Shown: positions 1 to 9,501 of the stretch, piece by piece | Position numbering within the stretch: position 1 is the first letter of the stretch | How the letters are laid out: every line of letters begins with the position of its first letter | NCBI GenBank assembly: GCA_946185345.1 | Contig: CAMHJC010000011.1 | Coordinates: forward strand, 1 to 38,284 | Origin: an uncultured Clostridia bacterium | Lineage (GTDB): Bacteria > Bacillota > Clostridia > Oscillospirales > Acutalibacteraceae | Length of the DNA stretch: 38,284 nt | Direction of reading: 5' to 3' | The notes under the pieces: generated by a model | The model's database searches: none | Told to the model about the DNA's origin: nothing | Seen by the model: only the letters and a program-made list of their open reading frames with translations | Made by a program: the position numbers and the translations under genes

Positions 1-50
1 CACAAAATATTCTCGCAAATAATTGTCTACTTTCAACCGAAAATTAGTAT

Positions 51-96
51 AAGAAAAAAAGACAGGGTCAGGCATCCGTCAATGCCTGCTCCTGTC
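51..96 (-). terminator. Rho-independent terminator at the end of the polysaccharide cluster
   Basis: On the minus strand: GACAGGAGCAGGCAT-tgacgg-ATGCCTGACCCTGTC followed by TTTTTTTCTT. Confidence 0.85.
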
Positions 97-116
97 ATTC
101 CGATTGAATTGTTCCT

Positions 117-1115
117 TTACTTTTTCTGAAGGGACGCTATCATCCGCCTGTACATCTCGACCAGTCCTACCTTCGGTTCCCAGCCGAGTGAACGAAGCTT
201 TGACGTATCGAGATTCATGTGAAGTGTCGGCGCATAGCCCAGCTTTGCCGCATCGGCACGCTCCCGGATCTCCACTTCAATGGCGCCGTCCGCGCACACA
301 TCGGCCACCGTGCATGCCATTTCGTATATCGAACAATAGGTGGATTCATTGGCGGCGTTGTAGGCCTCGCCGGCGGTTCCTCCGGCAAGCACCGTGAAAA
401 TGGCCTCCGCCGCATCCTCGGTGTAGAGGTAATTGCGCTTTGTCTCCCCCTTGGTGTTGAGCACGATATTCCTGCCTTCGATGGCACAGCGGGCAAACTC
501 GGCAAATACTCTGCCGTCGCTGTATTCCACTCCCGGGCCGAAGGTCTGGGTCAGACGCACAACCATTGCCGGAACACCGTATTCCGATGCGTACGAAGCG
601 CAGAGGCTCTCGCACAGTCTCTTGCTCTCGGGATAGCATGTGCGTACCGACATCGGGTTGAGATTGGTGGAATGCTTTTCGTCAATTTTTTCATCGGTTT
701 CGGGTGTGCCGTAAACTTCCATGCTCGAAAGGTAGACAAAGCCCTTCACGTCGTTGACACGTGCGAATTCCAGCATGTTCACGGTTCCCTTGACGGCGGT
801 CATGACCGTCTCCACCGGCGTCTCGATGAATGCCTTGCTGGAGGTCTGGCTTGCGGCGTGAATGATGTAATCCGCCCCCACATTCTCCGGCTCAACGCTG
901 AGAACATCGGCGACCATTACTTCGAGTCCTTCCGTGAGGTACCCGGCGAATACCGCCTCCGCCTTCTCTCTGTTCCTGACCATGGCAATCGCCCTGATGG
1001 GACGGCCGCCCTGTCTGTTCCACTCGAAAATCTGTCTGATCAGGGTTCTTCCTATCAATCCGGTTGCTCCGGTGATGAGTATGCTCGACCCTTCCAGCTG
1101 CTTCCATGTATTCAT
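117..1115 (-). CDS. NAD-dependent epimerase/dehydratase (extended SDR)
   Basis: ORF 332 aa; N-terminal Rossmann motif ILITGATGLIGRTL, YxxxK-type motif (CYPESKRLCE). Confidence 0.85.
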   Translation of the reverse strand: MNTWKQLEGSSILITGATGLIGRTLIRQIFEWNRQGGRPIRAIAMVRNREKAEAVFAGYLTEGLEVMVADVLSVEPENVGADYIIHAASQTSSKAFIETPVETVMTAVKGTVNMLEFARVNDVKGFVYLSSMEVYGTPETDEKIDEKHSTNLNPMSVRTCYPESKRLCESLCASYASEYGVPAMVVRLTQTFGPGVEYSDGRVFAEFARCAIEGRNIVLNTKGETKRNYLYTEDAAEAIFTVLAGGTAGEAYNAANESTYCSIYEMACTVADVCADGAIEVEIRERADAAKLGYAPTLHMNLDTSKLRSLGWEPKVGLVEMYRRMIASLQKK

Positions 1116-1132
1116 TTCCGTTCACTCCCGCT

Positions 1133-2248
1133 TCAGTCTAGCTCCTGCTCAGAACATCTGAGCGCTTCGGCAATGACCTGATCCATGTCGTAATATCTGT
1201 ACTGTCCCAGTCTGCCGCCGAATATCACATGGCGCTCTTTCTCGGCCAGCTGCCTGTACTGCTCATAGAGTCTGCCGTTTTTCTCGTTGTTGACCGGATA
1301 ATAAGGCTCGTCTCCCGGTTTCCATTCTGAGCTGTATTCACGGCTGATGACCGTTTTGGGCAAATCGTTGCCCTCGGCATCCCTGCCGAATTCAAACCAC
1401 TTGTGCTCGATGATTCTCGTCCAGGGCGTCTCCCTGTCGGTGTAATTGACGGCGGCGTTTCCCTGGAAATTCGGCTGATCCAGCAGCTCCGTCTCAAAAC
1501 GCACGCTGCGGTATTCCAGATAGCCCAGCCTGTAGCCGAAGTAGGCGTCAATCGGGCCGGTGTACACCACCTTTTCCGCAAGCGAATCCAGTTCCGCCTT
1601 GTTCTCGAGATAATCCGTATTCAGCCTCACTTCAATGCCTTCCAGCAGCTTCTCAATCATCCGGGTGTAGCCGCCCATCGGAATGCCCTGATAGAGCGCA
1701 TTGAAGTAATTATTGTCAAAGGTCAGTCTGACCGGCAGCCGCTTGATGATGAACGACGGAAGCTCGCTGCAGTCTCTTCCCCATTGCTTCTCGGTATAAC
1801 CCTTGATGAGCTTTTCAAATATGTCGCGTCCAACCAGCGAAATGGCCCGTTCCTCGAGATTTTTGGGAGTGCCTGTGATCTCGCTGCGCTGCTCGTTGAT
1901 CTTCGCCTCCGCTTCTTCCGGAGTGACCACGCCCCACATTTTGTTGAATGTGTACATGTTGAAGGGCAGGGAGTAAAGCTCACCTTTGTAATTGGCTACC
2001 GGCGAATTGGTAAACCGATTGAATTCGGCGAACCGGGTGATGTAATCCCATACCTTCCTGTCGTTGGTGTGGAATATGTGCGCGCCGTAAACATGCACAT
2101 GGATGCCCTCGACATTTTCGGTATAAACATTGCCGGCAACATGCGGGCGCTTGTCTATCACCAGCACCGATTTGCCGTGTGCCTTGGCTTCATGGGCGAA
2201 TACCGCTCCGTAGAGTCCGGAACCTACTACCAGATAATCGTATTTCAT
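1133..2248 (-). CDS. glf: UDP-galactopyranose mutase
   Basis: KYDYLVVGSGLYGAVFAHEAKAHGKSVLVIDKRPHVAGNVYTE and VYGAHIFHTND are classic Glf motifs. Start placed at the internal Met (MKYDYLVVG), preceded by AAGGGAG. Confidence 0.93.
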   Translation of the reverse strand: MKYDYLVVGSGLYGAVFAHEAKAHGKSVLVIDKRPHVAGNVYTENVEGIHVHVYGAHIFHTNDRKVWDYITRFAEFNRFTNSPVANYKGELYSLPFNMYTFNKMWGVVTPEEAEAKINEQRSEITGTPKNLEERAISLVGRDIFEKLIKGYTEKQWGRDCSELPSFIIKRLPVRLTFDNNYFNALYQGIPMGGYTRMIEKLLEGIEVRLNTDYLENKAELDSLAEKVVYTGPIDAYFGYRLGYLEYRSVRFETELLDQPNFQGNAAVNYTDRETPWTRIIEHKWFEFGRDAEGNDLPKTVISREYSSEWKPGDEPYYPVNNEKNGRLYEQYRQLAEKERHVIFGGRLGQYRYYDMDQVIAEALRCSEQELD

Positions 2249-2305
2249 ATTGGAAAATAACTCCCTTGTCATTGTAGTTGTATACTCATACTCATTGACG
2301 CATTT

Positions 2306-3529
2306 TTACAGAAGAGATAGGAAGAAATAGAGCGGAAGCATCTGGAATGTTACTACGGTGAAGATAAACATCAACAAAAACAGCACAACAAACGTCAGTT
2401 CGTTCCAATCCTTCTTTCTGACCAGTTTAAATATTCCGTACGCGGCCGAACCCGCAAAGGGCAGCAGTAGGTATAATCCACCATATGCCAGCATCTGCAT
2501 GAGAGAATTGGAAAATCCGGTGTTTTTCATGCGGTATGTGCTCATGTACTGCATATAGGAGTTGTTGTAATAGCCGTTGCCCATAAACGGGTGATCCATC
2601 CATGCCCTGAATCCCGCGGAAAAATCGTCGATACGTGTGGATCCGGATGTCGATTCCAGCTTGGACTGCAAAAGTCTGTCCGCCACAATCACCAGAATAA
2701 TCAGCGCGACAGGGATAACGGCCATTCTGATGACCGAATACACCCTGTTGTGAGACTGTGACAGGAGATATTTCATAAACACGGCGGCAATGACCACAAC
2801 ATATCCGGTTGTGGAGAAAGTGGATACAACAGCGATGATCAGCAGAACAGCTTTTTTGTAATCGGTGTCCTTCTTTTTGAATAACTCAACCAGCAGCGCC
2901 AAACCAAACATAAAGCTTGCCATGGGAGCTTCGGTAAAGATCGAACTGTTGCGCACGATGGATACGCCGCCGAAATTCTGAACCTGTGTTTCAAAGTAGA
3001 GATTGTAATACTTATTGATCGCCACTTCGGAACCGTCATTGGACCATGTGGTGTATTCCACACCGTTGGGATGAAGTATTCCAAGCAATGAACCTGCCAC
3101 CCAGAACACAAGTGAAATCACGGCGATCACGAGAATGATATTTTCGATGATCTCATACAGCTTCTGCTTGTGTTCATCTCTCATGGCAAAGCACACAAGG
3201 CATATCACACACATACGCAGTATCAGACGCACTACCAGCTGCGAGTAAACGCCGTATATGAAATTGTCGCGCAGATAGTATAAAAACAGGTAGACAAGCA
3301 GCGCTACCGAGGTGATTATGCCGTTCAAAAAATGTCTCTGGTAATTCTTTCTGGATAGAATATAGGTGCCGGCTCCCACCAGAAGCAGTCCGGTAAGTAA
3401 ATCGGCGATCCTGCCGTATTTCGGCATGGCAGTCCATACCGTACGCAGATCAATGACATAGGTAATGGCCAGTAAATACAAACCGACCACCGGAACAGAG
3501 ACATTTACAACCAGTTTTCTGTCATACAT
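2306..3529 (-). CDS. O-antigen/polysaccharide polymerase-like multi-TM protein (Wzy-like)
   Basis: 407 aa, many hydrophobic segments, placed between flippase and glf; polymerase-like FRAWMDHPFMGNGYYN motif. Confidence 0.7.
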   Translation of the reverse strand: MYDRKLVVNVSVPVVGLYLLAITYVIDLRTVWTAMPKYGRIADLLTGLLLVGAGTYILSRKNYQRHFLNGIITSVALLVYLFLYYLRDNFIYGVYSQLVVRLILRMCVICLVCFAMRDEHKQKLYEIIENIILVIAVISLVFWVAGSLLGILHPNGVEYTTWSNDGSEVAINKYYNLYFETQVQNFGGVSIVRNSSIFTEAPMASFMFGLALLVELFKKKDTDYKKAVLLIIAVVSTFSTTGYVVVIAAVFMKYLLSQSHNRVYSVIRMAVIPVALIILVIVADRLLQSKLESTSGSTRIDDFSAGFRAWMDHPFMGNGYYNNSYMQYMSTYRMKNTGFSNSLMQMLAYGGLYLLLPFAGSAAYGIFKLVRKKDWNELTFVVLFLLMFIFTVVTFQMLPLYFFLSLL

Positions 3530-3547
3530 CGGATCAGTCCTCTCTCA

Positions 3548-5035
3548 TCACGCTTTTGCGGGTTTTCTTTTTTTCATTTTTACATACATCATTTGCGCTT
3601 TTTTGATCAACTGTCCGACCAGATCGCAAGTCAGCCATTCCTTTGTCATCAGCAGCACAAGGGCATATGAGCCAAAGAACAGCAGTGTGGTAAATGTAAG
3701 CGTAAGGAAATTGCTCAGATTCAGGAATACCACCCAGAATGAGCAGGCGGTTCCCATGGCCAGTCCGGCGATTATTTTCCAGTAGGACACCGTCCGGAAT
3801 GCCTGCTGAATTTCACTTCTCAGGGCAATAAACTGAACCAGCAGCACGGCCAATTCCGCCACCAGTGTGCCGATGGCCGCACCTGTGGAGGACAGACGGG
3901 GAATTAACGCCGCATTGATGGCAAGATTGATGACCAGTCCGACAATCTCGGACAGCAGCACCGATTTTTCCCTGCCCATCGGCACCATTATCTGGATGCC
4001 GGTGATATTGGTCACGCCGATAAAAAGCAGTGTGGGCATTATGATCTGCATCGGCAGGATGGACGCCGCGTAATAACCGCCCGACAGCAGCATGATGCCG
4101 TACCTGGCGTACAGAATAAAATACAGCATAAATGCCGACGCAATAATAAACACGAAGTCTAGCGCCTTCCTGCTCACCACGCGAAACTGCTTCCACATGC
4201 CTTTCTCGATGTAAAAAGAGGATCTCGGCAGCAGAACCGCACCGAGCGATGTGACGATGCTGAGCAATAACGACTTGATTCTGACGGCGGCATTGTAATA
4301 GCCTACGTCTTTTTTGGTCAGCATAAATCCCAGCATGAGTGTATCCATATGGGTATAGATGGTAGTGGCACACGCCATGGCAAAGAAGATCGCCACAGGC
4401 TTCAGGTGCCTTTTCATGTTGTAATTGCCGACCGGCTTCAAATCAATATACTTGTGTACATTGATAAAATTGAAGATATTGGAAGCCGATGAGGCAAATA
4501 TGGAGATAAAACCGTAAATCAGGTAATCATTCTTGGTGTGAACCAGCAGGAACATGGCCGCAAGCGAAATGAATTTGAATATGATGGAACGCACCGCGAT
4601 GTACCGGTACTGTTCAAGCGCCTTGTACAGCCATTCCATACCGATGGAGGTGAGGAGTATCGTGGCACTCACGATTACATAGAGAATCCTGTCCTGACGG
4701 AGTGCCGGAACAAAGATCAGCGCCAGAGCGAGCAGCAGGTAGGAAATAACGCTCATGATCAGATTGATGCCCAGCAGTTCATGAGCCGTCCGGGTCAGTT
4801 CCTGGCGGTTGTTCCGCACCTTGGAACAGGTGCGTATGCCGTAGGTAGGCATTCCGAGCTGCGAGAGCATGGTGAAATAGGAAATAAGCGATATCGCAAA
4901 CGACACCCTTCCGGTTCCTTCCGGCAGCAGTATGCGGGATACATACGGGAAGGTGATCAGCGGAAAGATGAAGCTCGACATCGTGAGAAAGGTGTTGTAT
5001 ATAAAATTCTTTTTGATGGATTTTTGTTTTTTCAT
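3548..5035 (-). CDS. Polysaccharide flippase (Wzx/MATE-like, oligosaccharide flippase family)
   Basis: 495 aa, N-terminal 'NFIYNTFLTMSSFIFPLITFPYVSRILLPEGTGRVSFA' typical of Wzx; AGGAAG RBS. Confidence 0.92.
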   Translation of the reverse strand: MKKQKSIKKNFIYNTFLTMSSFIFPLITFPYVSRILLPEGTGRVSFAISLISYFTMLSQLGMPTYGIRTCSKVRNNRQELTRTAHELLGINLIMSVISYLLLALALIFVPALRQDRILYVIVSATILLTSIGMEWLYKALEQYRYIAVRSIIFKFISLAAMFLLVHTKNDYLIYGFISIFASSASNIFNFINVHKYIDLKPVGNYNMKRHLKPVAIFFAMACATTIYTHMDTLMLGFMLTKKDVGYYNAAVRIKSLLLSIVTSLGAVLLPRSSFYIEKGMWKQFRVVSRKALDFVFIIASAFMLYFILYARYGIMLLSGGYYAASILPMQIIMPTLLFIGVTNITGIQIMVPMGREKSVLLSEIVGLVINLAINAALIPRLSSTGAAIGTLVAELAVLLVQFIALRSEIQQAFRTVSYWKIIAGLAMGTACSFWVVFLNLSNFLTLTFTTLLFFGSYALVLLMTKEWLTCDLVGQLIKKAQMMYVKMKKRKPAKA

Positions 5036-5103
5036 TTAATACTTCCTGACATTTACAAACTCAAATGATTCTCAACGGCGAATCAATGCCCCACAATGCC
5101 GCC

Positions 5104-5844
5104 TTAATCTTTGCCCGAAACATGCAGACCGTGGATCTGTTCATTCTCCCGGGCGTCCAGAATGGCGCGCATGGTGTAAAAATCGTCCGGAGTGGTTATT
5201 TTGATGTTTTCATAAGGGCCGTCTACCATGTGAAGCCGGTAACCGTATGACTTCATCAGTGTGCAGGAATCAATGGAATTGTCTTTTCCCTCACTCATTG
5301 CCTTCTCGTGAACCGCCAGAATGTCATCAAGCCAGAAACTCTGGGGCGCTTTGGCCACTCTGGATTTTTCCCTGGAAGGTACCTGCTCAACCATTCCGTT
5401 CTCGTCCACCACCACGATGGTTTCCTTTACGATGCCGGAAGTAATCGCCGAGCCGTATTTCTTAACGCTCTCGATGTTGGACGAAAGCAGCTCTTCGCTG
5501 ATGAGCGGGCGCACTCCGTCGTGGATCAGTACAATGGATTTTTCGCCGCCGGACACTTCCCTGGCCGCCAGCAGGCCGTTGTAGATGGAGAGCTGCCCCG
5601 AAGCGCCGCCCTGCACCACCTTTCTGACCTTTTCGATGCGGAATTTGTAAAGCAGCTGTTCCAGATGCGGTATCCATTCGCCGACACACGAAATAACAAC
5701 TGCGTCTATTTCATCATTGCGCTCAAAATACTCGAGCGTGTGAATGATAATGGGCTTGTTGTGTATCTCCAGAAACTGCTTCGGCACGTCCTTGCTGTGC
5801 ATGCGGCTGCCGACTCCGCCGGCAAAAATTACGCCAATATTCAT
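5104..5844 (-). CDS. IspD/TarI-family cytidylyltransferase, probably polyol-phosphate (TarI-like)
   Basis: MNIGVIFAGGVGSRMHSKDVPKQFLEIHNKPIIIHTLEYF nucleotidyltransferase motif; ENIKITTPDDF near the C-terminus. Start moved to MNIGV after the upstream RBS (AAAGG). Confidence 0.85.
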   Translation of the reverse strand: MNIGVIFAGGVGSRMHSKDVPKQFLEIHNKPIIIHTLEYFERNDEIDAVVISCVGEWIPHLEQLLYKFRIEKVRKVVQGGASGQLSIYNGLLAAREVSGGEKSIVLIHDGVRPLISEELLSSNIESVKKYGSAITSGIVKETIVVVDENGMVEQVPSREKSRVAKAPQSFWLDDILAVHEKAMSEGKDNSIDSCTLMKSYGYRLHMVDGPYENIKITTPDDFYTMRAILDARENEQIHGLHVSGKD

Positions 5845-5892
5845 AGAGCCTTTACCTCCGAGAATCAAGAATAAGGTAAATCATTCCGCTAA

Positions 5893-5929
5893 GCCTCCCT
5901 AAAAAGATGTTTTTAAGGAGGCTTTTTTT
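5893..5929 (+). terminator. Hairpin plus T-tract, oriented on + strand, between two minus-strand genes
   Basis: GCCTCCCTAAAAA-gatg-TTTTTAAGGAGGC followed by TTTTTTT on the + strand; no U-tract after the stem on the minus strand. Confidence 0.6.
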
Positions 5930-5932
5930 GTG

Positions 5933-6925
5933 TCAATATCTGTATTTTTTCAGCATAAAGCTGTGAAGAAAGCCATACGCACTGTACCGGCTCAATATCA
6001 ACAGCTTTACAAACCTCGATCTTTTCATCAGGTCGCTGTAAATTTCAGGCTGATTTGTCTTGAGATAACCGATAAATTCGATCAGTTCACGCTTGTGCTG
6101 CTTCGACTTGGATATGATCAGGTAAGTTCTTATCTGGAAACGTGTGCGCTTGACAAAATATTTGTAGATATAATTGTCCTTTTTGGTCTGCTTCCTGTGC
6201 ACATCGGCATAGACTCCGTAGAGCTTCTTAAGCACAATCGTCTGCTCGTTGTAGTGTTTCTCCAGTCCCTCAATGCTGACGCTCTGCTCTCCCCTGCCGA
6301 TGCGATAGCAGTACACCGTCACCGGAGCGATGCGAACGGTATTGACCCAGCGCAGAGGAAGCAGGTCGTATTCCTGATCGGTGTAAAAACAGTGCTCCGT
6401 GATGGTAACGTTGTTGTCTCTGAGTATCGATGTGCGATAGGTCACGGCGTGCATGGTAAACCACGCATCATCCGGCAGCCGGTCAAACGTGCCGGTGACA
6501 AATGAAATGTTTTCACTCTCATCCCGATCCTCGGTGTGGCCGTCGGACTCAAATACCCGGCGGAAACGGGCGACGATCATATCTTCCTTTGCACCTTCGA
6601 GAATGCCGATAAATTCCCTGAGTCCGTCCTTATCGAACCAGTCGTCGCCGTCAAGCAGACGGAAATATCTGCCGGTTGCGACTTTGACCGCCGCGTTCAC
6701 CGTGGAGCCGTAGCCTCCGTTTTCCTTATCCACCAGCACAAATGTATCCGGCCACTTGGCGACATATTTCTTTGCGACTTCCACAGTGCCGTCCCTGGAG
6801 CCGTCATTGACAATGATGACTTCCAGCTTGTCCATTATTTCGGGAACCAGACATGATTCCAGGGTCTGGTCAAGATATTTTTCTACATTATAACATGCAA
6901 TTGAAACACTCAGTATTTTTTCCAA
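5933..6925 (-). CDS. Glycosyltransferase family 2
   Basis: LSVSIACYNVEKYLDQTLESCL...EVIIVNDGSRDGT...GRYFRLLDGDDWFD, canonical GT-A motifs. Confidence 0.92.
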   Translation of the reverse strand: MEKILSVSIACYNVEKYLDQTLESCLVPEIMDKLEVIIVNDGSRDGTVEVAKKYVAKWPDTFVLVDKENGGYGSTVNAAVKVATGRYFRLLDGDDWFDKDGLREFIGILEGAKEDMIVARFRRVFESDGHTEDRDESENISFVTGTFDRLPDDAWFTMHAVTYRTSILRDNNVTITEHCFYTDQEYDLLPLRWVNTVRIAPVTVYCYRIGRGEQSVSIEGLEKHYNEQTIVLKKLYGVYADVHRKQTKKDNYIYKYFVKRTRFQIRTYLIISKSKQHKRELIEFIGYLKTNQPEIYSDLMKRSRFVKLLILSRYSAYGFLHSFMLKKYRY

Positions 6926-6955
6926 TTCAACACCTCGTCATCCGCTGCGGAAGCC

Positions 6956-8146
6956 TCACATTTCCGGCAGCCTGTCATTTATCAGGTTGAGTACCGTTTC
7001 GGCGGCTCTCTGGGAAGCCATGCCGTCATCAACGCAGCCCTTTCCTTCCAGGAACTGCCCTACGTCTTCAATGTATTTATCCATGTCAAAGCCGCCAATC
7101 AGCTCCCTGACCGATGAATTGTCGGTAGCCAGAGGAAAAGGTGTGGCTGTGATAGGATAATAAAAACCGGTGCTGTTCTGGTATTCCTCGAGATCAGGCG
7201 CGTAAATCATTCCCGGCTTTTTGGTAACCACATAGTCAAATATCCAGCTGGAATAATCGGTGACCGCAAAATCAATCGCCACCATCAGCTCCTGAATATC
7301 GGTGTAAAGATTGCCGTCAAGAATAAAATCATCGCAGGCACTTACCTTCCGGTTTCTGGCGTCTCTCGGATGCAGCCGCTTGAGAATGAACCACTCCCCG
7401 CCGAACCGCTCGGCAAGACAGTCCCTGAGAAGCCCCGCGTCAAACTCCTCAAATTCCTTGGAAGCCTCACGCGCAAATGTCGGGGCGTAGAGGGCAAGCT
7501 TCGCGTCATGCGGCAGTCCGTAAAAATCGCGCACCCTGGCGCTGAGGTTGTTGTTGCCGTCGGGCGAATCGTCCCTGCCGTTGATCAGAATATCGTTGCG
7601 CGCATGGCCGTACATCAGCACCGGCGTTTTCTCCCAGAAGGAGCTTTTGTAAACATCGGTCTCAAAATCGCTGTTGGAAATAATATAATCCGAAATCTCT
7701 CCGCAGCGGCCGCCGATCCTGTTGCGCTTCGCATTCGGATTCGAGGAAGCGTCGATTCTCTTGATGCCGAGCGAACCATGCATGGTTTCGATATAATACT
7801 GTCCCTTTTTCTTTTTAAACGGCTGCTTGACAAAGTTGAAGCTGTTGTCCACCAGCACCTTGGCCGAATAAAGCGCCCTGTAATAGTCCGGGGAACCAAA
7901 CTCCACCGTTTCGGCGTATTCCGGAAAACCGGCTCTGTCGCCGTCTACCGTGACCCACACGCACTTCACATCGGGAGAAAGTTCGTGAAGCCTGCGGCAG
8001 ATGTATTTGGGATTGCAGGTATACTTGCCTTGAAAGGTGAAGAAAAGCACTTTATTGCCGTCGATTTTTATGCTTTTACGGATTGCCTTGTACCAGTAAG
8101 CCAGTACACGGCGTCTGGATTTTATCAAAAATTCTTTTAAATTCAT
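6956..8146 (-). CDS. CDP-glycerol/CDP-polyol glycerophosphotransferase (TagB/TagF family)
   Basis: GHARNDIL, LYAPTFARE, DFAVTDYSSWIFDYVVTKKPGMIYAPD motifs of the TagB/F family. Start trimmed to MNLKEFLIKSRRR. Confidence 0.9.
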   Translation of the reverse strand: MNLKEFLIKSRRRVLAYWYKAIRKSIKIDGNKVLFFTFQGKYTCNPKYICRRLHELSPDVKCVWVTVDGDRAGFPEYAETVEFGSPDYYRALYSAKVLVDNSFNFVKQPFKKKKGQYYIETMHGSLGIKRIDASSNPNAKRNRIGGRCGEISDYIISNSDFETDVYKSSFWEKTPVLMYGHARNDILINGRDDSPDGNNNLSARVRDFYGLPHDAKLALYAPTFAREASKEFEEFDAGLLRDCLAERFGGEWFILKRLHPRDARNRKVSACDDFILDGNLYTDIQELMVAIDFAVTDYSSWIFDYVVTKKPGMIYAPDLEEYQNSTGFYYPITATPFPLATDNSSVRELIGGFDMDKYIEDVGQFLEGKGCVDDGMASQRAAETVLNLINDRLPEM

Positions 8147-8150
8147 AGCC

Positions 8151-9152
8151 TTATTGATTGCTCCCAACAAACTGAGATTTAAACGCCGCAATGGCTTCGC
8201 TGTCGATGCTGATCTCAGTGGCAAATTCGCTGTGGATCACGCTTTCCAGCTGATCCTCCACTTCCGTGCGCCGCAGAATCGGCAGGTGATTGCTCCTGTG
8301 GAATCCTTCTGCGCGGTGATCGATGCTGATCACCAGACTGCGGCAGAAATGCTGCATGGCAAAAACGCCGCCGTGAAGCCGTGTGCCGACATAGTCGACA
8401 TCACCGTTTTGCAGCACATCACGGAATCTGCTCAGCGAATAGATCCTGGCAAAAGGCTCGATGCCGGCCTGCTTTTCAAGTGAGGCTAGATAGCTCTCGT
8501 CATCCGTGGTCTGAATCCACGCCCATACGGTTTTATAATTGCGCCTGAGTATCTCCAGCATCTTCAGGTCACGCATTCTGTCTGTCTGCGGACTGTAGCC
8601 GCTGACACTCATAACGCAGTTGGGGGCTTTCTTTGTCGGGATTTTTTCGCAATGTTCCGGCGTCAGCTTCCAGAGCGTCGGACAGCCGGTATTAATCGCC
8701 CGGCAGCCGAGTGATTCCACGACCCTTCGGGTCAGATCGTCACGCACGCTGTGGACATATTCCTTTGACAGCACCTTGCGATACAGATGCCTTGCGTAAA
8801 AGTCGAGCTTTTCGGTGGCCTGAGTGGTGCCGGCGCCGATCAGAACACAGTTTTTGTAAATGGACAGATTCGATGGGTAAAGCTGCCACTGGGAATTGAT
8901 TTTTCCGAATCTGGTCTGGGCGATCAGATTGGTCCCGCAGATGAATTTCCAGTCGGCGTTCTGAAAATATCTGATTTTGGTATTCCGGTGAAGCACCTGC
9001 TTCATGGAGAAATTATTGACATGCGTCGCCAGACGCAGGGAAAAGTGTTCGTCAAAGACATCGGACATATTGTCATATATGGAGTCAAGAATGATCTCGT
9101 CACCGACATTGCTTGTGCCGAGAGCCGTATCAAACACAACAATCTTCTTCAA
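8151..9152 (-). CDS. Polysaccharide pyruvyl transferase family protein
   Basis: KKIVVFDTALGTSNVGDEIILDSI..., 'YVGTRLHGGVFAMQHFCRSLVISIDHRAEGF' motif; TTG start preceded by AAAGGAG. Confidence 0.88.
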   Translation of the reverse strand: MKKIVVFDTALGTSNVGDEIILDSIYDNMSDVFDEHFSLRLATHVNNFSMKQVLHRNTKIRYFQNADWKFICGTNLIAQTRFGKINSQWQLYPSNLSIYKNCVLIGAGTTQATEKLDFYARHLYRKVLSKEYVHSVRDDLTRRVVESLGCRAINTGCPTLWKLTPEHCEKIPTKKAPNCVMSVSGYSPQTDRMRDLKMLEILRRNYKTVWAWIQTTDDESYLASLEKQAGIEPFARIYSLSRFRDVLQNGDVDYVGTRLHGGVFAMQHFCRSLVISIDHRAEGFHRSNHLPILRRTEVEDQLESVIHSEFATEISIDSEAIAAFKSQFVGSNQ

Positions 9153-9180
9153 TCGGGCATCTCCTTTCCTTGAGGATACT

Positions 9181-9230
9181 TAGGTGATTGTATAATTACT
9201 AAAATGGCGTAAATCGGGGAATTTACAGAT
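9181..9230 (-). repeat. Imperfect duplicate upstream element, copy A (promoter/operator-like, contains GTAAAT-N6-ATTTAC)
   Basis: Ungapped alignment to 38191-38240, 38/50 identities by hand count; both copies lie 28 nt from a TTG start. Confidence 0.75.
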
Positions 9231-9335
9231 TTGTATCAATCAGTTTTTTTTCCGATTCGGGCAAAGGCTGATTGGAAAAAATCAACCCTATCCATGCGCC
9301 TTACATTGTTTTACGTCGAAGTGCGTTGTAGCGAT

Positions 9336-9427
9336 GGGCTCTGCCCCTGACTTTTTGCCGAAGGCAAAAAGTGCTGCCCCGCAAGGGCGCTGCCCTTGAC
9401 CTGCCAAAGGAGCCATGCCCCTTTGGC
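9336..9427. repeat. Cluster of short palindromes in an intergenic spacer (REP/dispersed-repeat-like)
   Basis: GGGctctgCCC; CTTTTTGCC-gaa-GGCAAAAAG (9351-9371); GCCC-c-gcaa-GGGC (9376-9388); GCCAAAGG-n9-CCTTTGGC (9403-9427). Confidence 0.7.
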
Positions 9428-9501
9428 ATCCCACGCTCGCTAATTATGACGCTGCGCTTGCTTTTTCATTTTGCTTTTACAATCGCCTATTGAGGATACA
9501 T

